From positions 1 to 36,813 of the IMG/VR virus record IMGVR_UViG_3300042485_000262: 36,813 nucleotides of DNA; one strand, 5' to 3'. The DNA is from a virus. Position numbers and translations under genes: made by a program. Under the pieces are notes generated by a model that ran no database searches, was not told the DNA's origin, and saw only the letters and a program-made list of their open reading frames with translations. Shown here piece by piece: positions 8,307 to 13,990 of the stretch. Position 1 is the first letter of the stretch, and each line of letters begins with the position of its first letter.

Positions 8307-8513
8307 CTAGTCAATATAATCATACTCAGGCACTCTGCGTAGTGTAGAGTCTACCAGTATGGCCCAAGCAACACGATCTTCTGGTATATAGAACCTATTG
8401 ACTCCCTTAACGGGTCCAGCTGACATCCAACCATTCTTGCTGACAGCTAGCCATAAGATCTCTTGTGTAGCTAGACTAGCACTTGATTCATAACAGAGTA
8501 TAAGCATATACAT
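8307..8513 (-). CDS. Hypothetical protein (68 aa)
   Basis: A 68-aa protein, the only minus-strand gene candidate between 7.5 and 9.3 kb. Its sequence reads like a real small alpha/beta protein (WLAVSKNGWMSAGPVKG, RVPEYDYID). A second ATG lies two codons in. I see no SD and no consensus promoter. Confidence 0.45.
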   Translation of the reverse strand: MYMLILCYESSASLATQEILWLAVSKNGWMSAGPVKGVNRFYIPEDRVAWAILVDSTLRRVPEYDYID

Positions 8514-8557
8514 GTATATAGCATAGGCAATGGGCTATAGTGCTATGCACGTATAGG

Positions 8558-8578
8558 CCCCGCTGCGGGGGTCAGGGG
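8558..8578 (+). terminator. Possible weak terminator hairpin
   Basis: CCCCG-CTG-CGGGG hairpin (8558-8570), followed after eight bases by a short T run (8579-8582). No strong U tract, so weak at best. Confidence 0.3.
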
Positions 8579-8832
8579 TTTTAGCGTGTATAGACTACAG
8601 GCCCCGCTGCTAAGAGTCTTCTATAGTGGATTATAGTGCTCTATAGTGGAAACCATTTGAACTATGCCTCTCTGCCCCACTCAAAAAGAATTTTTTCTAG
8701 CCTGTAGACCTGGTTCTGATTCCCACTTTTGACCAGTATTCAAGGATTCATCACACAATTTTGCACTTTGTCACACTTTTCTGCACTTTTTCTTATCTAG
8801 AACCCCTGTGTAGGACTCACTACGCATGGTGG

Positions 8833-8848
8833 GGTGATCTAGATCACA
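8833..8848. promoter_or_regulatory. CRP/FNR-family operator-like palindrome
   Basis: GTGATCTAGATCAC is a perfect 14-bp palindrome (8834-8847). With the flanking bases it matches the ideal CRP box TGTGATCTAGATCACA at 15 of 16 positions. It lies 157 bp upstream of the ATG at 9004. Binding is an inference. Confidence 0.5.
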
Positions 8849-9003
8849 CATGTTCACATTCTAGATCTATTGTGTTGCTATTCTATCAGTACGGTACTAG
8901 ACTGTGTCTAACTGATATATACAGTATAGGACCGAGAGGGACTCTATCACTGCAGCGATCACAGTAACACCACTAGCACTATATACACTACTAAGGATAA
9001 TAC

Positions 9004-9204
9004 ATGTTGACTCTAGCACACTTACAGTATAGCAATCACTCAGTACACATTAGTCAAAGCCAAGATCATCGTCATATACACTTTTTTAAGTATAACTCTA
9101 TACTATGTGAATATCAGGTATTTGATTCAGATGATCACGAACGTGCTGCAGACTATTTGCTAGCACCATTGCCCCGAGGTTCATGGGGATTTTCAGAAGA
9201 TTAA
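9004..9204 (+). CDS. Hypothetical protein (66 aa)
   Basis: A 66-aa His-rich protein with an acidic C-terminal half. AAGGAT seven bases upstream of the ATG is an acceptable SD. It is followed at 9226-9246 by a good intrinsic terminator, which supports it as a transcribed unit. No domain recognised. Confidence 0.6.
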   Translation: MLTLAHLQYSNHSVHISQSQDHRHIHFFKYNSILCEYQVFDSDDHERAADYLLAPLPRGSWGFSED

Positions 9205-9225
9205 GGCCCGGGAAAGACCCAGACC

Positions 9226-9246
9226 AAAAGCCTTTTTTAGGCTTTT
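9226..9246 (+). terminator. Intrinsic terminator, possibly bidirectional
   Basis: AAAAGCCT / AGGCTTTT 8-bp stem with a T5 loop, followed by ATTTCTTT on the plus strand. On the minus strand the 3' arm itself ends in TTTT, so it may also stop the leftward transcript from 9410. Confidence 0.7.
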
Positions 9247-9253
9247 ATTTCTT

Positions 9254-9354
9254 TGTGGATAGGATTCTTTGGCGGGAGAGCGAACAACCTGTGGATAAGT
9301 TTATTCTAGTGTTGCTCAAAAGCCACGCCAAAAGTTATCCACAGCTTATGCACA
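9254..9354. promoter_or_regulatory. DnaA-box cluster, candidate replication origin
   Basis: Four matches to the DnaA consensus TTATNCACA within 101 bp: TGTGGATAG (9254-9262, reverse, 8 of 9), TGTGGATAA (9290-9298, reverse, exact), TTATCCACA (9335-9343, exact) and TTATGCACA (9346-9354, exact to TTATNCACA). The last two lie 2 bp apart in tandem and face the first two. The cluster is intergenic and next to divergent promoters, as in bacterial and plasmid origins. Confidence 0.65.
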
Positions 9355-9403
9355 CTAAAACAAGCGCCCGCAGTCGCCGTCCACCCCCACTATGTTCGAA
9401 CAT
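9335..9403 (-). CDS. Possible 22-aa leaderless micro-ORF over the DnaA boxes
   Basis: Starts 6 nt after the -10 of the leftward promoter, at the AUG inside the palindrome ATGTTCGAACAT. It encodes MFEHSGGGRRLRALVLVCIS plus two residues. Its stop codon TAA is part of the DnaA box at 9335-9343. The start spacing matches the leaderless genes elsewhere in the window, but so short a frame can arise by chance. Confidence 0.25.
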   Translation of the reverse strand: MFEHSGGGRRLRALVLVCISCG

Positions 9404-9409
9404 GCTGCT

Positions 9410-9438
9410 ATTATAGCATTTTGAGCCCATGTTGTCAA
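9410..9438 (-). promoter_or_regulatory. Leftward consensus promoter into the DnaA-box cluster
   Basis: TTGACA (9433-9438), 17 bp, TATAAT (9410-9415) on the minus strand. Its transcript would run through the DnaA boxes to the hairpin at 9226-9246, giving an RNA of roughly 180 nt. Confidence 0.8.
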
Positions 9439-9493
9439 CAGGGTCTTTGGCCTGTGTTGCGTTAGAACAACGGACGAGTGCGGGGTCTTTTGG

Positions 9494-9522
9494 TTGACAG
9501 TTCGGGCGGGATCCGCTATAAT
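9494..9522 (+). promoter_or_regulatory. Consensus sigma-70 promoter for the GIY-YIG gene
   Basis: TTGACA (9494-9499), 17 bp, TATAAT (9517-9522). The ATG at 9529 coincides with the expected transcription start. First of the plus-strand array. Confidence 0.85.
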
Positions 9523-9528
9523 TACACT

Positions 9529-9855
9529 ATGACGACACGCAGAACACCCCGCAAAGACTGTAACTACATCATCTACGAGATGGTGGACGAGCACGGTAAT
9601 AACTACATTGGACTCACTCGCAAGAGCCAGCCCAATGTGACCAAAGTGGTTGCAGAACGCTGGCGTAAGCACAAGAGCCGGGCTCGTAATGAGAACCGCT
9701 TGTGGGCGCTCTACGTATACCTAAAGAGCGGTGGACTTGAGCTGGCATGGGAGCACCGTGTCTTAGCCATCATACGCGGACGCAAGGAAGCATATGAGTA
9801 CGAGCGCAGCTTGGTCAAAGAGCTAGCACCCTCACTGAATGATCAGTACCTATAA
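9529..9855 (+). CDS. GIY-YIG-type nuclease domain protein, leaderless
   Basis: A 108-aa protein made of little more than a GIY-YIG fold. YIIYEM (13-18) and NYIGLT (25-30) stand for the two signature strands, R45 with H48 (ERWRKHKS) for the catalytic arginine helix, and E92 in EYERSLVKELAPSLN (90-104) for the metal-binding glutamate. It could be a small nicking or homing-type nuclease or a host-DNA-degrading enzyme. I start it at 9529, not further upstream, because the promoter occupies 9494-9522 and the ATG sits 6 nt after the -10; there is no ribosome binding site. Confidence 0.8.
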   Translation: MTTRRTPRKDCNYIIYEMVDEHGNNYIGLTRKSQPNVTKVVAERWRKHKSRARNENRLWALYVYLKSGGLELAWEHRVLAIIRGRKEAYEYERSLVKELAPSLNDQYL

Positions 9856-9877
9856 CCCATCGGTTGACTGGGTTATA
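9851..9877 (+). terminator. Hairpin overlapping the next promoter
   Basis: Perfect 9-bp stem TATAACCCA / TGGGTTATA with a 9-nt loop that contains most of the -35 box of the following promoter. It starts right after the GIY-YIG stop codon. Terminator use is inferred; only GTTT follows. Confidence 0.45.
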
Positions 9878-9892
9878 GTTTGGTGCTATAAT
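9864..9892 (+). promoter_or_regulatory. Sigma-70 promoter for the gp88-like gene
   Basis: TTGACT (9864-9869), 17 bp, TATAAT (9887-9892). The leader carries GGAGCGAA (9912-9919). Confidence 0.85.
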
Positions 9893-9921
9893 TAACACTT
9901 ACAACGAACAAGGAGCGAACC

Positions 9922-10623
9922 ATGTTTAAACTATTAAGTACTGCAAACCCTAAGATCCAAAAAGGTACCAAGCTGGGCTATCTTAGCTTCATCTTGCACC
10001 TTGCGCCAGCTGATCTTAGCGGACGCGAGACTTGCCCCAAGCGCACCGCAGGCTGCACTGCTGCTTGCCTTAACACTGCGGGACGCGGTGGCATGTTCAA
10101 GCGTGGTGAGACGACCAACATGATCCAGAAAGCCCGTATACGCAAGACGGTTAGCTTCTTTGAAGATCGTGCCCAGTTTATGTATGATCTCTACAAAGAC
10201 ATCCAAAAGGCCATTAAGTTCGCAGAGCGTAAGGGCTTGATCCCCGTGTTCCGACTCAACGGTACGAGCGACTTGAGCTGGGAGAAGTATGATATGCTGC
10301 CCGGACTGAATGTATTCGAATGCTTCCCTACAGTACAGTTCTACGACTACACTAAGATCTTAGGTCGTAAGGTTGCGGGCTATAGTAACTATCACTTGAC
10401 GTTCTCTAAAGCGGACGGCAACGATAGTGATGTAGCAGATGCGCTCTTGCAAGGTATGTCAGTGGTTGCTGTCTACGATCGTATCCCAGCAGGTACTCCG
10501 AGTGCGGACGAAACTGATCTGCGCTTTTTGGACCCTAAGGGCGTTATGCTGGGACTCAAAGCCAAAGGCCGTGCAAAGAAGGACTACACGGGCTTCGTAA
10601 TTCGGTTGACAGAGGCGGCTTAA
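9922..10623 (+). CDS. Phage gp88-like conserved protein
   Basis: A 233-aa protein resembling the gene-88 family known from mycobacteriophages and many environmental phages. Visible family features are the Cys cluster CPKRTAGCTAACLNTAGRG (38-56), FFEDRAQFM, FRLNGTSDLSWE, VQFYDYTK, NYHLTFS and LRFLDPKGVMLGLKAKGKA-like C-terminal blocks. The three close cysteines could bind metal. Biochemical role unknown. SD AGGAGCGAAC. The codons for the last residues RLTEAA overlay the -35 region of the next promoter. Confidence 0.8.
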   Translation: MFKLLSTANPKIQKGTKLGYLSFILHLAPADLSGRETCPKRTAGCTAACLNTAGRGGMFKRGETTNMIQKARIRKTVSFFEDRAQFMYDLYKDIQKAIKFAERKGLIPVFRLNGTSDLSWEKYDMLPGLNVFECFPTVQFYDYTKILGRKVAGYSNYHLTFSKADGNDSDVADALLQGMSVVAVYDRIPAGTPSADETDLRFLDPKGVMLGLKAKGRAKKDYTGFVIRLTEAA

Positions 10624-10634
10624 GGCCGTATAAT
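10606..10634 (+). promoter_or_regulatory. Sigma-70 promoter inside the gp88-like gene end
   Basis: TTGACA (10606-10611), 17 bp, TATAAT (10629-10634). The -35 codes for Leu-Thr of the upstream protein. Leader has GGAGCGAA (10655-10662). Confidence 0.85.
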
Positions 10635-10666
10635 ACTAACATACAGACACAAAAGGAGCGAAACTT

Positions 10667-10930
10667 ATGTACACCGTAGAGATCTATAAGGCAGACAAGC
10701 GAGTCAAAGTCGGAGAACGACTAGTGTCAAAGAAGGACTACGACACTGACAATCGTAGCATGTTGGAGCACACTGTCAAGCATACCTACAGGGCAAGCCA
10801 GGGTTTCCGCTACGAGATTCACGAGACCTATGTAACCCGCACCAACATGATGGGTGGTGCAGAGTATCAGGAACGCTATGATACTCCGCGTTACTGTAGC
10901 CCTAGCTCAGAAGCCTACTGGTCAATGTAG
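10667..10930 (+). CDS. Hypothetical early protein (87 aa)
   Basis: An 87-aa soluble protein with a basic N-terminal half (KADKRVKVGERLVSKK) and a Tyr/Ser-rich C-terminal end. Single-gene unit with its own promoter and an AAAAGGAGCGAAAC SD, followed by an AACCCTA/TAGGGTT hairpin. No domain recognised. Confidence 0.75.
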   Translation: MYTVEIYKADKRVKVGERLVSKKDYDTDNRSMLEHTVKHTYRASQGFRYEIHETYVTRTNMMGGAEYQERYDTPRYCSPSSEAYWSM

Positions 10931-10938
10931 TCAAGATA

Positions 10939-10961
10939 TAACCCTACAGCGCATAGGGTTA
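10939..10961 (+). terminator. Terminator-like hairpin
   Basis: TAACCCTA / TAGGGTTA, 8-bp perfect stem with a 7-nt loop, followed by TTCTCT. Lies between the 87-aa gene stop and the next promoter. Confidence 0.5.
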
Positions 10962-10973
10962 TTCTCTGCACAG

Positions 10974-11002
10974 TTGACAGTTTGGGCTCTCTGTTGTATA
11001 AT
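10974..11002 (+). promoter_or_regulatory. Sigma-70 promoter
   Basis: TTGACA (10974-10979), 17 bp, TATAAT (10997-11002), followed by the leader ACATATACACAGACACAAAA and a GGAGCCCA ribosome binding site. Confidence 0.85.
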
Positions 11003-11032
11003 ACATATACACAGACACAAAAGGAGCCCAAA

Positions 11033-11296
11033 ATGTTGCATACATTTACAGTTAGCGCAGTTAATACACCTGCAAAAGCTAAAATTGTTTTTAATAAAAA
11101 ATTAGGTACTGTAAAAGTAGTAGTTGCTTTTAATGTACACAAAAAACTAAACAAAAATAATGAATTAGTACACGCTTTTCCTGTGCAAGCAAAATGCGCT
11201 TATGTAAGCGGAGATGTTGCTGCTACAGAAGTATTAAATGTATTGCACACTGCAAGCAAACAGCTTAACACTACTAACATAGAAGTAGTTGAGTAA
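11033..11296 (+). CDS. Hypothetical early protein (87 aa), AT-rich gene
   Basis: An 87-aa basic, Val/Ala/Lys-rich protein (MLHTFTVSAVNTPAKAK...). An in-frame ATG at 10982 exists, but it lies inside the promoter spacer; the SD AAAAGGAGCCC fixes the start at 11033. Codon use is markedly AT-rich (AAA, TTA, GTA) compared with the genes before and after the 11.0-12.65 kb patch. Beta-strand-rich; function unknown. Confidence 0.75.
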   Translation: MLHTFTVSAVNTPAKAKIVFNKKLGTVKVVVAFNVHKKLNKNNELVHAFPVQAKCAYVSGDVAATEVLNVLHTASKQLNTTNIEVVE

Positions 11297-11319
11297 ACTG
11301 TAGGGCTATTATAGCGTAG

Positions 11320-11348
11320 TTGACAATTTGGCTAAAGTGCGCTATAAT
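11320..11348 (+). promoter_or_regulatory. Sigma-70 promoter with flanking inverted repeat
   Basis: TTGACA (11320-11325), 17 bp, TATAAT (11343-11348). ATTATAGCG (11308-11316) and CGCTATAAT (11340-11348) form a 9-bp inverted repeat that encloses the -35 and includes the -10. Confidence 0.85.
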
Positions 11349-11378
11349 AAACACATGTTAAAACAAAAAGGAGAACAA

Positions 11379-11525
11379 ATGTTTACATTGCAAGTGCTTA
11401 ATAGTGCGCCCGAGTGGGAGCTTGTTAACAAACTGTTTAAAACAGAAGATGAAGCTATTGCGTATTTTTACGCAGAGCTAGACATGTTTGAGGACTACGA
11501 AGTAACGGAAATGCAAATAGCATAA
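11379..11525 (+). CDS. Small acidic protein (48 aa)
   Basis: 48 aa, acidic (MFTLQVLNSAPEWELVNKLF...), with a helix of alternating acidic and aromatic residues. The start at 11379 follows AAAAAGGAG by 7 nt; an earlier in-frame ATG at 11355 has no SD. Single-gene unit; function unknown. Confidence 0.65.
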   Translation: MFTLQVLNSAPEWELVNKLFKTEDEAIAYFYAELDMFEDYEVTEMQIA

Positions 11526-11532
11526 TAACCCT

Positions 11533-11551
11533 AAGCCTGTAAGGGCTTTTT
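11533..11551 (+). terminator. Intrinsic terminator
   Basis: AAGCC / GGCTT stem (11533-11537 with 11544-11548), 6-nt loop, then TTTA; stop codon of the 48-aa gene 8 nt upstream. Confidence 0.5.
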
Positions 11552-11559
11552 ATAGCACA

Positions 11560-11588
11560 TTGACAGTTTGGACAGAGTGTGTTATAAT
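11560..11588 (+). promoter_or_regulatory. Sigma-70 promoter with flanking inverted repeat
   Basis: TTGACA (11560-11565), 17 bp, TATAAT (11583-11588). TTATAGCACA (11550-11559) pairs with TGTGTTATAA (11578-11587), 10 bp with one G-T. Leader GGAGCGAA at 11611-11618. Confidence 0.85.
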
Positions 11589-11621
11589 AAGTTTTTAAAC
11601 AATGCAAATAGGAGCGAAACT

Positions 11622-11972
11622 ATGCAAGCAGTTACATTTAACACAAACGGCAATGGCTATTGGAGCAGGGCTGTTAAGGCAGTAGAGGTTGTTGATATGC
11701 AAGTTGCTTACATTAACGACGAGCGCGACTTTGGCGAGCTGCGTGTGTACTTTAACACGGACACTTGGGACGTTAACACAGACGGTCTCATTTACACAGA
11801 CAAGCAGTTTATGAGAGAGCTTAAAGCGTTTTTAGACGCACAAGGCTTGCCGGGCAAAGACATTAGCTATAGCGAGCAGGGTATGCAGGGAGACGACTAT
11901 GTTAGCTGCGACATTATAGGTGCTAAATTTTTGCGGGCATGGGAAGCTAAGTTTAATACTGTACTAGCGTAA
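11622..11972 (+). CDS. Hypothetical early protein (116 aa)
   Basis: A 116-aa acidic alpha/beta protein (MQAVTFNTNGNGYWSRAVKA...) rich in Asp, Asn and aromatic residues. AGGAGCGAAAC gives the start. Single-gene unit followed by a promoter with a 12-bp inverted repeat. No domain recognised. Confidence 0.75.
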   Translation: MQAVTFNTNGNGYWSRAVKAVEVVDMQVAYINDERDFGELRVYFNTDTWDVNTDGLIYTDKQFMRELKAFLDAQGLPGKDISYSEQGMQGDDYVSCDIIGAKFLRAWEAKFNTVLA

Positions 11973-11977
11973 AGGGT

Positions 11978-12018
11978 TATAGCACACGCTTGACATTTTG
12001 GACAGCGTGTGCTATACT
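11978..12018 (+). promoter_or_regulatory. Sigma-70 promoter within a perfect 12-bp inverted repeat
   Basis: TTGACA (11990-11995), 17 bp, TATACT (12013-12018). TATAGCACACGC (11978-11989) and GCGTGTGCTATA (12005-12016) are exact complements with the -35 in the 15-nt loop and the -10 in the right arm. Confidence 0.85.
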
Positions 12019-12044
12019 TACAGTATAAACAATAAGGAGCGCAA

Positions 12045-12266
12045 ATGAAAGTAAAAGTTGTAAACATAGAGGCGGCAGGCTATTATGCTAGCGAACATGC
12101 TAGCGGTAGTACTGTAAAAGTAACACTGCAACGCGGCAAAGAGATTGCTAGCTGTGAGCAGATACTTATTTGGGACGAGGAGTACGCAGAGGACTGCTTT
12201 GAGGAGTGGAAGGACTGTGCGCTGGCAGGTGAAGAGGGATACACTTACACAAAGGAGACAGCGTAA
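12045..12266 (+). CDS. Hypothetical acidic protein (73 aa)
   Basis: 73 aa, acidic C-terminal half with three Cys (CEQ, DCFEEWKDC). First gene of a three-gene unit (12045-12654) whose members overlap by one base in TAATG junctions. SD AAGGAGCGCA. Function unknown. Confidence 0.7.
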   Translation: MKVKVVNIEAAGYYASEHASGSTVKVTLQRGKEIASCEQILIWDEEYAEDCFEEWKDCALAGEEGYTYTKETA

Positions 12267-12433
12267 TGTTAACAGCAAAACAAAAAGAACTACTTGAGCA
12301 AGCTATTGATAAAATGCATGAAGCAGATGCACTAGTGCAGCAAGCACTGGGAGATACAGACAGTTGCTACGACACGCACTGTGGGATAGAGGATTTAATT
12401 GCAGACTTGCAAGCGGACGTAGAGGACAATTAA
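12266..12433 (+). CDS. Small helical protein (55 aa)
   Basis: 55 aa (MLTAKQKELLEQAIDKMHEA...), almost entirely amphipathic helix apart from a central CYDTHCG. Start and stop overlap both neighbours in TAATG, so translation is coupled. An AAAGGAGA sequence lies 10 nt upstream of its ATG. Function unknown. Confidence 0.7.
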   Translation: MLTAKQKELLEQAIDKMHEADALVQQALGDTDSCYDTHCGIEDLIADLQADVEDN

Positions 12434-12654
12434 TGCTGAACAATGTGCTACAGTGGACAGGCACTGTTTTTATTTTGCTAATGTATGTACTGATGAACTT
12501 TTTTAGAGAGTTGCAACTAGATGCAGTAGCTGGCTTACTAGGGGGGTTGTGTTATTTTGTGTGGACTGTGCGTGTGGCAAATAAGCCACAGATGCTGGTT
12601 AACGTTGTTGCAATAACCGTATGCGCTGTAGGGTTATTTAAAGTATACGGTTGA
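12433..12654 (+). CDS. Small membrane protein (73 aa)
   Basis: 73 aa with two to three hydrophobic segments (about 10-25, 33-48 and 55-70) and few charges, so an inner-membrane protein. Start at 12433 in TAATG overlap with the previous gene. Its stop codon TGA is part of the next promoter's -35 (ggTTGACA). Possibly a superinfection-exclusion or membrane-active early protein; nothing specific is recognised. Confidence 0.7.
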   Translation: MLNNVLQWTGTVFILLMYVLMNFFRELQLDAVAGLLGGLCYFVWTVRVANKPQMLVNVVAITVCAVGLFKVYG

Positions 12655-12679
12655 CAGTTTGGCTAGAGTGCGCTATAAT
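12651..12679 (+). promoter_or_regulatory. Sigma-70 promoter containing the upstream stop codon
   Basis: TTGACA (12651-12656), 17 bp, TATAAT (12674-12679). The TGA stop of the membrane protein is bases 2-4 of the -35. Confidence 0.85.
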
Positions 12680-12704
12680 AAACACATAGCAACAAAGGAA
12701 CTAC

Positions 12705-12851
12705 ATGACAAGCACACAAGCTAAACAAAAAATCGACAGTCTTATGCTACAGTTACAAGACATGCTAGAGACAGTAGGCCTCGACGAGCACGAGCGCATA
12801 CAAAATGCTTTTAATGCACTTGCAATGGAACTAGACGACGTTGTATATTAA
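12705..12851 (+). CDS. Small acidic helical protein (48 aa)
   Basis: 48 aa (MTSTQAKQKIDSLMLQLQDM...), predicted as two amphipathic helices and acidic overall. AAAGGAAC precedes the ATG. Own promoter; followed by the promoter of a leaderless gene. Unknown function. Confidence 0.65.
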   Translation: MTSTQAKQKIDSLMLQLQDMLETVGLDEHERIQNAFNALAMELDDVVY

Positions 12852-12865
12852 CAACACTAGGGCGG

Positions 12866-12894
12866 TTGACAACTCCGCCCAAATACGTTATAAT
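12866..12894 (+). promoter_or_regulatory. Sigma-70 promoter, leaderless start
   Basis: TTGACA (12866-12871), 17 bp, TATAAT (12889-12894); ATG at 12901, 6 nt after the -10. Confidence 0.85.
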
Positions 12895-12900
12895 TAACGC

Positions 12901-13083
12901 ATGAACACACAAACACCACTCAGTCAAGCTGCCGATCTTAAACAAGCTATCCACCTGCTCGATCAAGCGGCCAAACTAATGTACAACCTCGACGTCCGCT
13001 TGTCAGACTACAATGCCGTGCAAGCAGTAGCCGCAAGCCTGGAAGCCGATGTTACGGAGCTTCTAACACACGGCCAAGTCTAA
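12901..13083 (+). CDS. Helical protein (60 aa), leaderless
   Basis: 60 aa, mostly helical (LKQAIHLLDQAAKLMYNL then ASLEADVTELL). The ATG is at the expected transcription start and no SD can fit between the -10 and the ATG, so translation should be leaderless. Unknown function. Confidence 0.7.
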   Translation: MNTQTPLSQAADLKQAIHLLDQAAKLMYNLDVRLSDYNAVQAVAASLEADVTELLTHGQV

Positions 13084-13085
13084 GG

Positions 13086-13114
13086 TTGGCAGCCCGCCCA
13101 AAAGGCCGTATAAT
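13086..13114 (+). promoter_or_regulatory. Sigma-70 promoter
   Basis: TTGGCA (13086-13091), 17 bp, TATAAT (13109-13114); the -35 begins three bases after the previous stop codon. Confidence 0.8.
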
Positions 13115-13145
13115 TAACACATACACAAACACACTGGAGCACACT

Positions 13146-13406
13146 ATGGACATCAGCAACATTGAAAAAGTTTACTCAGGACGTTATGGTTGCATGTGCG
13201 GCTGCAAAGGCAAGTACAGCTACAACGAGGGCGTGGCACGTGAAGACTGGCAGGGTGCGGTTAGTACCCGTAGCATTAAGATCATTGCTGGCAAAGTGTT
13301 TGCAGACCCCCGCGCTGATCGTAAAGACCCTGGCTACGTTAGTGTTATTGATCGCGAACGCGGTACGATCAAAGTTGTTTATTTTAAAGAACCGGTTGAC
13401 GCTTAA
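13146..13406 (+). CDS. Hypothetical protein with CxCGC (86 aa)
   Basis: 86 aa (MDISNIEKVYSGRYGCMCGC...). The Cys cluster CMCGC at 16-20 could bind metal; the rest is beta-rich and basic. ACTGGAGCA is the SD and fixes the start at 13146, although the frame is open into the promoter. The C-terminal PVDA is encoded over the next promoter's -35. Resembles small phage proteins annotated as hypothetical; function unknown. Confidence 0.75.
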   Translation: MDISNIEKVYSGRYGCMCGCKGKYSYNEGVAREDWQGAVSTRSIKIIAGKVFADPRADRKDPGYVSVIDRERGTIKVVYFKEPVDA

Positions 13407-13424
13407 GCCAAAAGGCGTTATAAT
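13396..13424 (+). promoter_or_regulatory. Sigma-70 promoter overlapping gene end
   Basis: TTGACG (13396-13401), 17 bp, TATAAT (13419-13424). GTT GAC codes for Val-Asp of the upstream protein. Leader GGAGCGAA at 13446-13453. Confidence 0.85.
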
Positions 13425-13456
13425 ACATACATACAAACAAACATTGGAGCGAAACA

Positions 13457-13702
13457 ATGAAAGTAGCAGAACTTGTAGAGATGCTGGGTTACATGGACCA
13501 GGACGCAGAAGTACACTTTGCCTACAACTACGGCGACCACTGGAGGACACAGGTTGCTCCCAAGGTTGACAATGTAGAGCAAGGTGTTGTGGAATACAGT
13601 TCATACCACAGTATGGACAAGATTGTAGACGACGAAGACTGCTACGACGAAGAGACAGGCGACTACAAGGCAGACGTGCGGAAAGTAGTGGTGCTGGGAT
13701 GA
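13457..13702 (+). CDS. Conserved acidic hypothetical (81 aa)
   Basis: 81 aa. Its start MKVAELVEMLGYMDQDAEVHFAYNYG follows a pattern common in small phage and plasmid proteins (helix, then D-x-D/E-V strand). Strongly acidic C-terminus. Followed by an ATGA overlap with the next gene, so they form a two-gene unit. Function unknown. Confidence 0.75.
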   Translation: MKVAELVEMLGYMDQDAEVHFAYNYGDHWRTQVAPKVDNVEQGVVEYSSYHSMDKIVDDEDCYDEETGDYKADVRKVVVLG

Positions 13703-13935
13703 TTACAGCAGACAAGCTCGCCCTGCTGATCAATATGCCCTCTGTTATGCTTACTACAGCTATACAAGAGGCAGGCTACAAGAAGGACAGCTTCACGGGT
13801 GCCAAGTTCGTAGGTATCACTAACGGCGGTCAATTTTGCTATTTTGTCACCTATGTCGAGGACGGAAACATCTGTAATACTAAAGTGTTCCTTACCTATG
13901 ACCCTACAGCGGACAGGGTTTCTGCAAGCTACTGA
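13699..13935 (+). CDS. Hypothetical protein (78 aa)
   Basis: 78 aa. The N-terminal 30 residues (MITADKLALLINMPSVMLTTAIQEAGYKKD) look helical like a small DNA-binding or adaptor helix pair; the rest is beta. Translationally coupled to the previous gene through ATGA. An ACCCT/AGGGT hairpin lies within its last codons. Function unknown. Confidence 0.7.
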   Translation: MITADKLALLINMPSVMLTTAIQEAGYKKDSFTGAKFVGITNGGQFCYFVTYVEDGNICNTKVFLTYDPTADRVSASY

Positions 13936-13964
13936 TTGACTGACTTGCCAAAAGGCCGTATAAT
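13936..13964 (+). promoter_or_regulatory. Sigma-70 promoter
   Basis: TTGACT (13936-13941), 17 bp, TATAAT (13959-13964), starting at the base after the upstream stop. Confidence 0.85.
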
Positions 13965-13990
13965 TAACACATAGCAACAAGGAGCAGTCA

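Larger units (their letters stand above)
8271..8610 (+). repeat. Three copies of the 12-mer AGGCCCCGCTGC
   Basis: Exact copies at 8271-8282, 8555-8566 and 8599-8610, all in the same orientation and outside coding sequence. The middle copy is part of a CCCCG-CTG-CGGGG hairpin. They are GC-rich islands in AT-rich DNA. Confidence 0.7.
8514..9003. other. Intergenic region with repeats and a CRP-like site
   Basis: 490 bp without a convincing gene. It holds two of the 12-mer repeats, a short GC hairpin (8558-8570), several TATAGTG repeats (8530-8652), two TGCACTTT-type repeats near 8760-8792 and a CRP-like palindrome at 8833-8848. Many CTAG tetramers occur. It may be regulatory or origin-associated sequence. 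Confidence 0.5.
9205..9528. other. Origin-like intergenic region between divergent promoters
   Basis: 324 bp holding an intrinsic terminator, four DnaA-box matches, a 12-bp palindrome (ATGTTCGAACAT, 9392-9403) and two divergent consensus promoters (leftward 9410-9438, rightward 9494-9522). Confidence 0.65.

Noticed and set aside
9355-9672. 105-aa minus-strand frame across the divergent promoters and the GIY-YIG gene
   Set aside because: It would cover the promoters and a recognisable GIY-YIG protein; no SD. Only the 22-aa micro-frame at 9335-9403 has a supporting promoter.
13162-13733. Long open frames on both strands (135 and 185 aa) over 13.1-13.7 kb
   Set aside because: They overlie the 86-aa and 81-aa genes, which have correct promoters, SDs and composition; the long frames are shadow frames rich in Ser, Arg and Leu.
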